Below are positions 1 through 8,467 of a stretch of DNA of 28,082 bases, in pieces. Source of the stretch: Parapedobacter lycopersici_A (lineage in GTDB: Bacteria > Bacteroidota > Bacteroidia > Sphingobacteriales > Sphingobacteriaceae); the NCBI RefSeq assembly GCF_040395035.1, contig NZ_JBEBRB010000032.1:1-28082 (forward strand). Reading direction: 5' to 3'. The notes below the pieces were generated by a model. The model saw nothing but the letters and a program-made list of their open reading frames with translations, did not search any database and was not told the origin of the DNA. Positions within the stretch are counted from its first letter, which is position 1, and every line of letters begins with the position of its first letter. The position numbers and the translations under genes were made by a program.

Positions 1-16
1 TACCGTTTTGGTGATG

Positions 17-47
17 CAAATATAGCGAGTTTTATATGTATGCCAAA
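17..47 (-). promoter_or_regulatory. Bacteroidota-type promoter reading leftward out of the window
   Basis: On the minus strand a TTTG (44-47) is followed, 19 nt after its TTG, by TATATTTG (17-24). This matches the Bacteroidota primary sigma consensus TTTG-N19-21-TAnnTTTG exactly. Transcription would begin near position 10 and run off the left edge, so the gene it serves is not visible. It lies just past the recX stop codon on the same strand, which suggests that the next gene on the left does not depend on recX transcription. Confidence 0.65.
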
Positions 48-74
48 TATTTTTTCAAAAAAAGAAAGGGTAAA

Positions 75-563
75 TTATAATTCGTTGTCGCTCAATATTT
101 CCAGAATGACACTGTTTTCATAACCCTTCCCAGCAGCATATTGCAACAGCTGGTGTTTGCGTTTATAAGCATTGTCTGTGGAAAGCATTGCTGCTTTTTT
201 CTGGAGTAAGCGCCGCAATGTCCCGCGATACTGCGTGTCGTCTATGCTGTTTAATGCCGAAATGATTAAAGGCTTCGATACGGCTTTGTTGATTAGGCCT
301 CGTTTTATTTTAAGCTTTCCCCAAAGTTTAATGTTAAACTTCCCGGATACGTACGCCATCGCAAACCGTTCCTCATTCAGAAAATTGTCGGCGATCAACC
401 CCGCGATGGTAGCCTCGACATCGGTTTGGTGCAGTCCCCAGGAATAGAGTTTATCGCGCACTTCCTGCTGCGAGCGTTCCTGGTACGCACAGTAACTTTC
501 TGCCTTTGACCGGGCCTGCGCAGGTGTCAGTACCTGCTTTCGGTGTGCATGAGCGTCATCCAT
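75..563 (-). CDS. recX: Regulatory protein RecX
   Basis: Predicted RecX, the small helical protein that binds RecA filaments and damps recombinase activity in the cytoplasm. The 162-residue product has the family size and its repeated three-helix pattern: an early segment rich in Ala, Arg and Glu (QEVRDKLYSWG), then an FLNEERFAMAYV segment, which matches the family core 'D..RFA..F...', then WGKLKIKRGL. The open frame extends upstream to 869, but that part runs through the opposite-strand murF/alr gene and looks like shadow sequence, so I start at the ATG at 563, where RecX similarity begins. It diverges from murF/alr with about 60 nt between starts. A CATATTTG on the minus strand at 619-626 is one mismatch from a -7 element and could drive it. 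The family call is firm; the exact start is less so. Confidence 0.85.
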   Translation of the reverse strand: MDDAHAHRKQVLTPAQARSKAESYCAYQERSQQEVRDKLYSWGLHQTDVEATIAGLIADNFLNEERFAMAYVSGKFNIKLWGKLKIKRGLINKAVSKPLIISALNSIDDTQYRGTLRRLLQKKAAMLSTDNAYKRKHQLLQYAAGKGYENSVILEILSDNEL

Positions 564-623
564 GTGTCCAAAATGCCAAAAAATTCTTGCAGTACCTAAA
601 AAATGCTGAAATTCGTGGCAAAT

Positions 624-3077
624 ATGCATAAACAGCGATATACGTTGGATACCGTAATTGCGGCAGTCACTATTGTGCGAACGGTTACGCGCGGTCCGGC
701 CATGCAGATCAACAGCCTGTTGTACGACAGCCGTAAGCTGACCGATACCGAGCATGGGTTGTTCTTTGCGCTGGACGGCAGGCGCGATGGCCATCGGTAC
801 ATTCCGGAGGCTTACGCTGCCGGAGTACGTAATTTTGTGATTGCGGAACACCGGATTGACGTAGCGCAATTTCCGGAAGCAAACTTCCTGATTGTACGTT
901 CGCCCTTAGTGGCATTGCAGGAACTGGCCGCTTTCCACAGGAGCCGGTTTAATTATCCGGTCATCGGGATTACGGGCAGCAATGGAAAAACCATCGTAAA
1001 AGAGTGGCTGTATGAACTGCTGACGCCGGAACACCGCATTGTGCGCAGCCCGAAGAGTTATAATTCCCAGCTGGGTGTGGCGCTTTCGCTGTGGGAGATG
1101 GACGACGTGCATGATCTGGCCCTTATCGAAGCGGGAATCAGCCAGCCGGGCGAAATGGAACCCCTGCAGGGTATGATTAAACCGACGATCGGCGTGCTCA
1201 CCAACATCGGACCGGCACATGATAACGGCTTTCCTTCGGTACAGGCTAAAATAAATGAAAAAATCAGGCTGCTTTCCAACGTGCCGCAGGCGATTTACAA
1301 TCCGGATTACACAGCCGGTGCAATTATTCCTTCATCAGGTCGGCATTTTACCTGGGGTGGACCGGGGACGGTACTTGAAGTAACCGGTTATGAACTCCTG
1401 CCAGACCGCGGCTGTCGCATCCATGCACGGTATGGAGGCGCGGATGTTGGCATTTCCATTCCGTTCGCTGACGATGCAGCCAGGGAAAACGCCACCTGCT
1501 GCTGGGCCGTGTTACTGGCTATGGGATATCAGCAGGCAACGATTGAAGCACGGATGGCAAAGCTCCGGCCGATTGAAATGCGGCTGGAAATGCGGCAAGG
1601 TATTAATCATTGTTCCATTATCGACGACTCATACAGCAATGACCTTGCGTCATTAGCCATTGCGCTTAATTTCCTGAAACAACAGCATCAGCATCCGACT
1701 TATACAGTTGTATTATCGGATATACCGGATGCCAATAAGAATGAAGAAGAAATATATGAATCGGTATCTAAATTGCTGTACAATAGTAAAGTAAATAAAT
1801 TAATATCCGTGGGAGAGAGCTTTCTCCGTCACCGGAACAAGTTCCGCTTTCTGACGCATGACGCATTTCAGGATGTCGATCACTTATTGGAAGCTCTTCC
1901 GGAGTTGGCATTACGTGATGAAACAATTCTGCTCAAGGGAGCACGGAGGTTCGCGTTTGAACGCATCAGCCGTGCATTGACCACGAAATCGCACGAAACC
2001 ATATTTGAGATCAACCTGAACGCAATGGAGCATAACCTGAATCAGTATCGCGCCCGGTTATCGGACGACGTGAAGCTGATGGTAATGGTGAAAGCGTTTT
2101 CTTACGGCAGCGGGAGCTTCGAGATTGCCAATCTACTGCAATTTAACCGAGTCGATTATCTTGCCGTGGCGTATGTGGACGAAGGAGTGGAACTGCGCCG
2201 GGCTGGTATCCGCCTGCCCATTATGGTGATGAGCCCGGCTGTGGCTTCCTTTGACGCGTTGCTGCAACATCACCTGGAGCCCGAGCTTTTCAGTTTTTCC
2301 GTGCTCGATGACTTTATCCGGTTGCTTGATGAACGGGAAATGACCGACTATCCGGTTCATATCAAAGTGGATACCGGTATGCACCGCCTGGGCTTCTCAA
2401 CCGGCGATGTAAAGCAGCTGGCAGACCGGCTGCAATCGACAGACGCTATTCGGGTGCAATCGGTATTTTCACATTTGGTAGCATCCGGTGAACCGGCACA
2501 TGATACGTTTACGCAGGGTCAGCTGACCGCTTTCCATGAGTTTACCGGACAGCTACAGGACGCGCTGGGCTATGCTTTTCTCCGACACATTTCCAACACT
2601 GCAGCGATCCAGCGATGGCCCCAGGCGCAGTTTGATATGGTTCGCCTGGGCATCGGACTGTATGGTATCGGTGCCGGCGAACCGTCATCGGCGTTGCAGC
2701 AGGTAGGTACACTGAAGACAACAGTTACACAGCTGCGGAACGTGCCCGCAGGTGATAGGGTGGGGTACGGCTGCCGGGGCGCCAGCACACACGACCGCGT
2801 TATCGCAACGGTCAAAATCGGATATGCCGATGGCTACGACCGCCGGTTTGGCAATGGGGTTGGCCACATGCTGGTGCATGGGATGGCCGTACCCACGGTG
2901 GGGGATATCTGCATGGACATGTGCATGCTTGATGTAACGGATGTTTCCGTTGAAGAAGGGGATGAAGTGATGGTTTTTGGCGATGTTGCGGCGCTGGCCC
3001 GTACCATTGGCACGATTCCCTATGAATTACTTGCCGGCATATCCCAACGGGTTAAGCGGGTGTATTATCAGGAATAA
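624..3077 (+). CDS. murF/alr: Bifunctional MurF ligase / alanine racemase
   Basis: Cytoplasmic fusion of two peptidoglycan precursor enzymes. The N-terminal half is UDP-MurNAc-tripeptide:D-Ala-D-Ala ligase and the C-terminal half is a PLP-dependent alanine racemase that makes the D-Ala used for the dipeptide. Counting from the ATG at 624 (817 residues), the Mur N-terminal motif LLYDSRKL comes early, the ATP loop GITGSNGKT is at 115-123, and the racemase half begins near 460 with the PLP lysine K490 in VKAFSYGSG and the catalytic Tyr Y715 in RVGYGCRG. GYADGYDR and GDICMDM are further racemase signatures. This fusion is characteristic of Bacteroidota. The frame is also open from an ATG at 603, seven codons upstream. 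I prefer 624 because family members begin with a few residues before a Y-T-hydrophobic stretch. The DUF502 gene follows after 12 nt and may be cotranscribed. Confidence 0.93.
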   Translation: MHKQRYTLDTVIAAVTIVRTVTRGPAMQINSLLYDSRKLTDTEHGLFFALDGRRDGHRYIPEAYAAGVRNFVIAEHRIDVAQFPEANFLIVRSPLVALQELAAFHRSRFNYPVIGITGSNGKTIVKEWLYELLTPEHRIVRSPKSYNSQLGVALSLWEMDDVHDLALIEAGISQPGEMEPLQGMIKPTIGVLTNIGPAHDNGFPSVQAKINEKIRLLSNVPQAIYNPDYTAGAIIPSSGRHFTWGGPGTVLEVTGYELLPDRGCRIHARYGGADVGISIPFADDAARENATCCWAVLLAMGYQQATIEARMAKLRPIEMRLEMRQGINHCSIIDDSYSNDLASLAIALNFLKQQHQHPTYTVVLSDIPDANKNEEEIYESVSKLLYNSKVNKLISVGESFLRHRNKFRFLTHDAFQDVDHLLEALPELALRDETILLKGARRFAFERISRALTTKSHETIFEINLNAMEHNLNQYRARLSDDVKLMVMVKAFSYGSGSFEIANLLQFNRVDYLAVAYVDEGVELRRAGIRLPIMVMSPAVASFDALLQHHLEPELFSFSVLDDFIRLLDEREMTDYPVHIKVDTGMHRLGFSTGDVKQLADRLQSTDAIRVQSVFSHLVASGEPAHDTFTQGQLTAFHEFTGQLQDALGYAFLRHISNTAAIQRWPQAQFDMVRLGIGLYGIGAGEPSSALQQVGTLKTTVTQLRNVPAGDRVGYGCRGASTHDRVIATVKIGYADGYDRRFGNGVGHMLVHGMAVPTVGDICMDMCMLDVTDVSVEEGDEVMVFGDVAALARTIGTIPYELLAGISQRVKRVYYQE

Positions 3078-3089
3078 AATGTATGACGT

Positions 3090-3731
3090 ATGCGAAAACA
3101 GAGAACAATCCGATTATTTTTTAACTACCTGATCAAAGGTACGTTGGTGGTGCTTCCGTTGGCGGGCGCACTTTTTCTCATTGTATGGATTGTAGCGAGT
3201 GTCGACTCCGCATTGAACCTCAGCAGCTGGTTCTGGGAAGACGAACATGGAAGGCCGCTGTATGTTCCGGGATTGGGTATCCTTACGGTTATCCTGATCC
3301 TGGTTGTGGTGGGCATGATCTTTACCAATGTGGTCACCGAGCCGATCTACAACTGGTTTAATAGCCTGATCAACCGGATACCGCTGTTTAATACCCTGTA
3401 TTCGTCCATTAAGGATTTTACGGAAGCCTTCGTTGGTGACGCGAAGAAATTCAATGAGCCCGTGATGGTGGAAATCAATGAAACAGGATTTAAGCGCGTG
3501 GGTTTCCTTACCCAGCGCGACCTGAGCAAGATTGGCCTGGAAGGGGAGGTGATTGTCTATTTTCCCTTTGCTTATTCTGTTGCAGGGCAGATTGCTATTG
3601 TCAAGACAGAACGTGTAAAACGCCTGAATATGACCGCTACGGACGCGATGAAGCTGGTCGTTTCCGGAGGGGTAACCGGCCTGGAACCCAAGGCTACCCC
3701 AAAACCTCCTTCAACAACCGGAACGATTTAA
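3090..3731 (+). CDS. DUF502 family membrane protein
   Basis: 213-residue inner-membrane protein of the DUF502 family, whose function is unknown. Two hydrophobic segments are visible, about residues 15-38 (GTLVVLPLAGALFLIVWIVA) and 58-80 (LGILTVILILVVVGMIFTN), followed by the family signature region with the RIPLFNTLYSSIKD motif near 106-120 and a soluble C-terminal part containing VIVYFPFAYSVAGQIAIV. It starts 12 nt after murF/alr on the same strand, suggesting cotranscription with peptidoglycan precursor synthesis, though that says little about its job. The last 38 bp overlap the 3' end of the oppositely oriented LLM oxidoreductase gene. The C-terminal tail is Pro/Thr-rich, which is common in this family. 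Confidence 0.85.
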   Translation: MRKQRTIRLFFNYLIKGTLVVLPLAGALFLIVWIVASVDSALNLSSWFWEDEHGRPLYVPGLGILTVILILVVVGMIFTNVVTEPIYNWFNSLINRIPLFNTLYSSIKDFTEAFVGDAKKFNEPVMVEINETGFKRVGFLTQRDLSKIGLEGEVIVYFPFAYSVAGQIAIVKTERVKRLNMTATDAMKLVVSGGVTGLEPKATPKPPSTTGTI

Positions 3732-4686
3732 GCCGGGCACCGCTATCATAAATATATCCGGTGGTCATTAGTTCGTCAATGCCGGTTTCTTCAATGAATT
3801 TTTCCAACTGCGGACGCAGGGAGTCCGGACTGCCGGTGAACGTGCAGGCCAGCATCTGATCAACTGCGGCCCTGATGTCCGTCGGCCAGTACGCCCGCAC
3901 GTCGGCAACCGGGGGCTGCAGGGGTTTGCGGGTGTTGGTGATCACGCCCAGAAACATATTATAAAGACTGCTGGCCAGCAGGTCGGCTTCCTGATCGGTA
4001 TCGGCAGCAAGGACATTTACACATGCCATGACATACGGCTGCGCCAACTGGGCTGAAGGTTTAAAATGCGCGCGGTACAGCGCAATGGCATTCCGGAATT
4101 GCCGTGGTGCAAAATGGGCAGCAAAAGCATAGGGAAGCCCCATTTCGGCGGCAAGGTAAGCGCTGTCAGTACTGGAGCCCAAGATCCATATGGGGATATC
4201 CAACCCCTCTCCGGGAAACGCGCGCACCCGCCCGCTGACATTATCGTCGCTGAAATACTGCTGTAATTCACGGACATCTTCCGGAAAATGATACACGGCG
4301 TTCGGGTTGTTGCGGCGAAGCGCCATGGCCGTAAGCTGGTCGGTGCCGGGCGCGCGGCCCAGCCCCAGATCGATCCGCCCGGGATACATCGTTTCCAGCG
4401 TGCCAAACTGCTCTGCAACGGCCAACGGCGCGTGGTTGGGTAACATGACGCCACCGGATCCGATCCGGATCTGCCGGGTATGCGCGGCGACATGGCCGAT
4501 CAATACCGCGGTGGCCGAGCTGGCAATATATTCCATGTTATGGTGTTCGGCCAGCCAAAGGCGTGTATACCCCAATTGTTCGATCTGCTGTGCCAGTTCC
4601 ACCGTACGGGCAATGGCAGAAGCCGCGTTTCCACCCGCGATTACGTTGGCGAGATCAAGTGCTGATAGCTTAACTTTTTTTGACAT
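3694..4686 (-). CDS. LLM class flavin-dependent oxidoreductase
   Basis: 330-residue member of the bacterial luciferase-like monooxygenase superfamily, which uses reduced flavin in a TIM barrel; the substrate cannot be told from sequence. Recognisable family segments are LGYTRLWLAEHHNM near residues 38-51, the IRIGSGGVMLPNHAPLAVAE strand and helix near 73-92, and YPGRIDLGLGRAPGTD near 101-116. These resemble the MsnO8-type subgroup common in bacteria. The ATG at 4686 leaves a normal N-terminus (MSKKVKLSALDLA). It lies 42 nt downstream of the methyltransferase gene on the same strand, so it is probably the last gene of the desulfurase operon. Its 3' end overlaps the DUF502 gene by 38 bp in convergent orientation. 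Confidence 0.85.
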   Translation of the reverse strand: MSKKVKLSALDLANVIAGGNAASAIARTVELAQQIEQLGYTRLWLAEHHNMEYIASSATAVLIGHVAAHTRQIRIGSGGVMLPNHAPLAVAEQFGTLETMYPGRIDLGLGRAPGTDQLTAMALRRNNPNAVYHFPEDVRELQQYFSDDNVSGRVRAFPGEGLDIPIWILGSSTDSAYLAAEMGLPYAFAAHFAPRQFRNAIALYRAHFKPSAQLAQPYVMACVNVLAADTDQEADLLASSLYNMFLGVITNTRKPLQPPVADVRAYWPTDIRAAVDQMLACTFTGSPDSLRPQLEKFIEETGIDELMTTGYIYDSGARLKSFRLLKEVLG

Positions 4687-4728
4687 GAGGACAAATTACC
4701 GCATTGGTCGAATAAAGGCAACAAATAC

Positions 4729-5910
4729 TCAGCTTTTTGATGCAAAGATGACCAACAGCTGGTCCTGCGGGCCTGTACAAAAAAACAGGAAAAGGTTGCC
4801 ACCGTCGGGAATCCGGTGTTTTTTTCGCAGTGTTGCTGCATCCAGCGGAAAATTACGCGTACTGACATTGGCCTGTGCAGGATGCTTCTCCTTTTTGAAT
4901 GTGCTGTAAGTTTCGACCCGGTCAATGCGGAAAGTGCGGCCGATAAAGTCAGGGTTCCGCTCACCTGACGTATATAAATGGGTATGCGGATGCAATTTGT
5001 TCAGCCCGAACCGCTGGCCGATGCTTTTGAACGCACCCGCCTTGAGCAGCGCTGCGTCCGGCTCATAAAGGTAATCCAAAGGCCCACTGAATACGGAAAC
5101 TGCTGCCTCCTCATCTGCAGCAGTAAACACGAATGTCCGCTCGCTGTCAGGCGTAAGGGCAGCCGCGGTCAACCGGGGCACACCGTTGTAAGCGCGGTCC
5201 ACCATAAACAGCAACTCCTTGCATTCGTTATCCACACTGACGATGTGGACATCACGGACGTGATGAAGCGACTGCAGGGCAGCGGAAATATCCAGCAGGG
5301 GAGCGGCTTTAATATACAGGTACCGTGCCTTCTCCAGCAGCCGCGCCTGCATTACGACAACATCCGGTTCACAGTCCTCCAATAAAAACACTCTTTGCCG
5401 GTTTTTACGTCTTGAAGGATCGATGTAAATGCAATCGAATACATCGGCTGGCTGCGTGTCTAAATAAGCTATGCCATCAAGTGCATGCGCGTCAACGTTG
5501 GTCGCACCCAGCATATTGAAATTGTGCTGTGCAATGTGGGCCAATACCTCGTGCCGTTCGCAATAGGTGAGCAAGTCCACCCGCTGGGCAAAATAAAAGG
5601 CATCCACACCGAAACCGCCGGTAACGTCGATGACCCGACCCCCGGTGGGTAGTTGGCGACTTTTATACTGTGCCGTAAGTGCGGACGAAGCCTGTTCAAT
5701 GGAAATCCGCATGGGGTAATAGATACCGGGTGTATCGTGCCACAGCGGAAGTTTTTTACGGCATCGCTGCCGGCCTTCCACCTGCTGGGCGAGCGCTGCC
5801 GGCGGGATATCCGTAAATGGACTCTTCCGCAGCGCCACCTGTGCAGCATCTGCGGTTTCCTGTGTCTGTAAGTATTGTTGTACTTTCGGCCTAAGTATCG
5901 CAGTAACCAT
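4729..5910 (-). CDS. Class I SAM methyltransferase, PG_1098/THUMP-like type
   Basis: 393-residue protein resembling the Bacteroidota PG_1098 family: an N-terminal ferredoxin-like region (about 1-80), a Rossmann SAM-binding methyltransferase core, and a C-terminal THUMP-like region from about residue 285. The SAM loop is VIDVTGGFGVDAF at 93-105, and YIDPSRR at 162-168 is the motif-IV position, which is typical of N- or RNA-directed methyltransferases. The THUMP-like domain suggests an RNA substrate, but to my knowledge the target is not established. The start is the ATG at 5910, 7 nt after the pyruvyl transferase stop, which implies tight coupling within the operon. The family assignment is from recognition of motifs and domain order only. 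Confidence 0.8.
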   Translation of the reverse strand: MVTAILRPKVQQYLQTQETADAAQVALRKSPFTDIPPAALAQQVEGRQRCRKKLPLWHDTPGIYYPMRISIEQASSALTAQYKSRQLPTGGRVIDVTGGFGVDAFYFAQRVDLLTYCERHEVLAHIAQHNFNMLGATNVDAHALDGIAYLDTQPADVFDCIYIDPSRRKNRQRVFLLEDCEPDVVVMQARLLEKARYLYIKAAPLLDISAALQSLHHVRDVHIVSVDNECKELLFMVDRAYNGVPRLTAAALTPDSERTFVFTAADEEAAVSVFSGPLDYLYEPDAALLKAGAFKSIGQRFGLNKLHPHTHLYTSGERNPDFIGRTFRIDRVETYSTFKKEKHPAQANVSTRNFPLDAATLRKKHRIPDGGNLFLFFCTGPQDQLLVIFASKS

Positions 5911-5917
5911 TCGTCAG

Positions 5918-7117
5918 TTAGTTAAGCACACGTTGCTGGATGGAATCGAAGGCGGCTTCTGCAGCTTCCCGCTGCTTTTTAAGCGATAAGTCAAGCGCCT
6001 GCCGGTCAGCCTGTAGAGCGGCCTGCACACCGGCATATAACTCATTGAGCGGGACTACCCGGCTGAGCGTTTCAATACCCCACGTTCCCAGGTAACTGTT
6101 CAGCTTGGTTACTTCCACACCGACATAGGGAACAGCATAGCTCATGGCGGTAATGGCGCCATGCAGGCTGGTGCCCACATACACTTTCGCGTTTGCGATC
6201 AGGTACATGATATCCCAGATATTGACCTCATCGAAGACTGCAGGGGTGGTTTCCAGGTAAGGTGCGATCCGCCGGAGTGCGAGGTGATCGTCATGATTAA
6301 GCGCTTTGCCGATCGGACAAAAGCACAATGCGCTGGCTGTTTCAGTGGCAATGCGGTCGAGCTGGCGGGCAATCAGCCGCTCGTTTTCCCGGGCATAGCT
6401 GTTTTTTACCTGAAAGAAAATATATTGCCCCTGTTTTTCGGCAACGTACTTGCGCACAGAGGATGACACGCGGGCCGACAGCACGGTTTCCGGAAAGAAT
6501 TTAGATATCAGGATAGCGGAATCCGGATACAGCTGGGTCTGAATACCATACTCTGCCAGTTTCTTCTGGGTTGCACGGTCGCGCACAGCGAAAAAATCCA
6601 CCTGCCGCAGCTGGTCGGCGAGCTGCGGGAAACGGGAGAAAAGGGCAGGGTCCAGCTCCGAACCGCCAAGGGAATTGTAAATGAGCTGGTCGATCCGGTC
6701 AAAATCAGCCTTCGGAAATACAAAGGGCAGTTCAGTCTTTCCCCCCAGTACCCACCTGGAAAAATTGTTCAGGTCGAAGACCTTTCCGATGCGCTGGTGA
6801 AATCGGTGGGTGCGCTTAAACCAGCTGTTCAGGGCGAGTAAAAGGGAGTTCCACGTCACCGCAATGGCCTCGCCGCCGGCAACGATAACACTAGTGTGTG
6901 CTCCGCCCACCGCGCATGCACGATAAAACGCGCCGATATCCGCTGTGGGTTTCCCGCCAACCGCCTGCAGATCGCTGTTTACCAGTCCGAAGAAATGCGC
7001 GTCAAAGTCATGTCCGTATGTTTCCAGTTGTTTCTCGATGATCAGTGGGAACAGCAGATCGCCGTAATTATACCGATCAAAAGCGCCAATGATTAAAATC
7101 CTATTTGTTGTAGCCAA
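5918..7117 (-). CDS. Polysaccharide pyruvyl transferase family protein (TTG start)
   Basis: 399-residue GT-B-like protein of the polysaccharide pyruvyl transferase family, whose members add a ketal-linked pyruvate from PEP to sugars of capsules, exopolysaccharides or wall polymers. The N-terminal RILIIGAFDRYNYGDLLFP matches the family's G-x-x-N-x-GD start, and the C-terminal VYVGTSLHGAITAMSYAVP carries the conserved His of the SLHG motif and lies near the predicted PEP site. I start at the TTG at 7117 because a perfect AGGAGG lies 9 nt upstream (7127-7132) and the family similarity begins right there. The longer open frame to 7183 would run into the desulfurase coding sequence. No other polysaccharide biosynthesis gene is nearby, so its sugar substrate is unknown. 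It follows the desulfurase by 32 nt and precedes the methyltransferase by 7 nt. Confidence 0.8.
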   Translation of the reverse strand: MATTNRILIIGAFDRYNYGDLLFPLIIEKQLETYGHDFDAHFFGLVNSDLQAVGGKPTADIGAFYRACAVGGAHTSVIVAGGEAIAVTWNSLLLALNSWFKRTHRFHQRIGKVFDLNNFSRWVLGGKTELPFVFPKADFDRIDQLIYNSLGGSELDPALFSRFPQLADQLRQVDFFAVRDRATQKKLAEYGIQTQLYPDSAILISKFFPETVLSARVSSSVRKYVAEKQGQYIFFQVKNSYARENERLIARQLDRIATETASALCFCPIGKALNHDDHLALRRIAPYLETTPAVFDEVNIWDIMYLIANAKVYVGTSLHGAITAMSYAVPYVGVEVTKLNSYLGTWGIETLSRVVPLNELYAGVQAALQADRQALDLSLKKQREAAEAAFDSIQQRVLN

Positions 7118-7126
7118 GTCGTATTT

Positions 7127-7132
7127 CCTCCT
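7127..7132 (-). promoter_or_regulatory. AGGAGG ribosome binding site fixing a TTG start
   Basis: Perfect Shine-Dalgarno AGGAGG on the minus strand, with 9 nt between it and the TTG at 7117. The only ATG close by (7147-7145) is followed at once by a stop codon. Strong Shine-Dalgarno sequences are uncommon in Bacteroidota, so this one decides the start of the pyruvyl transferase gene. Confidence 0.7.
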
Positions 7133-7149
7133 TTTTATTACATCCCTGT

Positions 7150-8337
7150 TTAATCTATTGCGCCCGAACGGTACAGCTGCCATACTGGTGAGTTGGCGCG
7201 TAAGGTCTCGACAGCGGTCCGGATTTCCTGAATGCAGTTGTCAATGTCTTCTTCTGAATTGAACCTGCCCAGACTGAACCGGAGCGAAGCATGGGCATCG
7301 GCTTCGGCCAACCCCATAGCCAGCAGCACATGGGATGGGTCGCGGGTTCCACTGACACAGGCTGATCCCGAAGCAACGGCGATATCCCGTGCATGCACCA
7401 TAATTTCCGCAGCCTTTACGTGGCGGAATGTCATGTTGCTTACGTGGGGTAGCCGGGGTACCCCGATACCATTGATGCCGGTCTCCGGCAGGGTAATCAG
7501 CGCCTGTTCGAGTTTGTCCCGCAGCCGGGCCAGGCGGGATGCATCTGCCTCCTGTGTTTCGCCAGCAATTTCCGCAGCCTTACCCAGTCCGACGATACCC
7601 GGTACATTCAGCGTGCCAGCCCGGAGCTTATTTTCCTGTCCGCCGCCGTGGAGCAATGCATCCAGCTGGATACGCCTGTTCTGACGGCGCACGTATAATG
7701 CGCCGACGCCTTTGGGACCATATAATTTATGTGCGCTTAAACAAAGCATATCAACGGGGAAGTCAGCGACCCGCAAGGGGATTTTTCCGACAGATTGGGT
7801 GGCGTCACAGAAAAACAGGATTTGGTGCCGACGAGCGATTTCCGCCAACTTGTCGACCGGATGAATGACTCCGGTTTCGTTGTTGGCGTGCATCAGGGCC
7901 AGCAGGACGGTATCGGGACGGATCGCATTTTCCAGTATCTGCAGATCGATTGTGCCCTGTTGATTGACCGGCAGGTACGTAACCTCCGCTCCGTGTTTCT
8001 CCAGGTAGGCCAGGGTATCCAATACCGCTTTATGCTCCGTAACACAGGTAATGAAATGGCAACCCTTGGATTGGTAACGCGCGAAAACTCCTTTCAGCGC
8101 CAAGTTAATCGCCTCGGTGGCACCGGAGGTAAATGTGATTTCATCGGCTGCAGCGCCGATGAGCGATGCCACCTGCTGCCTCGCCGTCGTGACAGCCGTG
8201 GCGGCTGACCGTCCAGCGCGATGAGTCAGGCTAGAGGCATTGGCGAAATGGGTGGTCAGATAAGGCATCATGTCAGCCAGCACCTGCGGGTCAAGCGGTG
8301 TTGTGGCGTTATTATCGAGATAAATGAGCCGGTCCAT
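7150..8337 (-). CDS. Cysteine desulfurase (NifS/IscS family)
   Basis: 395-residue PLP enzyme that takes sulfur from L-cysteine as a protein-bound persulfide for Fe-S clusters or tRNA thiolation. Visible landmarks are YLDNNATTP at 6-14, the PLP-stacking His in TEHK (H102), D178 in FFCDATQS, the PLP lysine K204 in LSAHKLYGPKG, the RAGTLNVPG substrate segment near 239-247, and the persulfide cysteine C327 in SGSACVSGT. Length and motifs fit the NifS/IscS class rather than SufS. No iscU, iscA or suf gene is adjacent. It heads a minus-strand run with the pyruvyl transferase-like, methyltransferase and LLM genes. The ATG at 8337 gives the usual short lead before YLDNNAT. Confidence 0.92.
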   Translation of the reverse strand: MDRLIYLDNNATTPLDPQVLADMMPYLTTHFANASSLTHRAGRSAATAVTTARQQVASLIGAAADEITFTSGATEAINLALKGVFARYQSKGCHFITCVTEHKAVLDTLAYLEKHGAEVTYLPVNQQGTIDLQILENAIRPDTVLLALMHANNETGVIHPVDKLAEIARRHQILFFCDATQSVGKIPLRVADFPVDMLCLSAHKLYGPKGVGALYVRRQNRRIQLDALLHGGGQENKLRAGTLNVPGIVGLGKAAEIAGETQEADASRLARLRDKLEQALITLPETGINGIGVPRLPHVSNMTFRHVKAAEIMVHARDIAVASGSACVSGTRDPSHVLLAMGLAEADAHASLRFSLGRFNSEEDIDNCIQEIRTAVETLRANSPVWQLYRSGAID

Positions 8338-8341
8338 GAAG

Positions 8342-8349
8342 CGAAATTA
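8342..8349 (-). promoter_or_regulatory. Possible -7 element close to the desulfurase start
   Basis: TAATTTCG on the minus strand fits TAnnTTCG and ends only 4 nt before the ATG at 8337. I see no TTG at 19-21 nt upstream. If functional, the desulfurase mRNA would have almost no leader. Confidence 0.3.
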
Positions 8350-8386
8350 AGCTTTTTCGCGATTATGTCTTTAATCCTTAACTTTA

Positions 8387-8419
8387 TTGGCGAATAATCC
8401 ACTATAAAAACCATTTTTG
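8387..8419 (+). promoter_or_regulatory. Weak candidate promoter for the OsmC gene
   Basis: TTG at 8387-8389 and CATTTTTG at 8412-8419, one mismatch from TAnnTTTG, with a 22-nt spacer. The predicted start near 8426 leaves a leader of about 40 nt that ends in AAAGGAACAACC, a modest ribosome-binding match before the ATG at 8468. Confidence 0.3.
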
Positions 8420-8467
8420 GATCATTCGGTTTAACAATAATGACCATTCATTAAAAAAGGAACAACC

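Noticed and set aside
564..869. Upstream extension of the recX reading frame
   Set aside because: It lies wholly within or against the murF/alr coding region, has no RecX similarity, and recX of normal length starts at 563.
603..3077. MurF-racemase fusion as a novel architecture
   Set aside because: The same fusion is widespread in Bacteroidota, so it is a lineage marker rather than a discovery.
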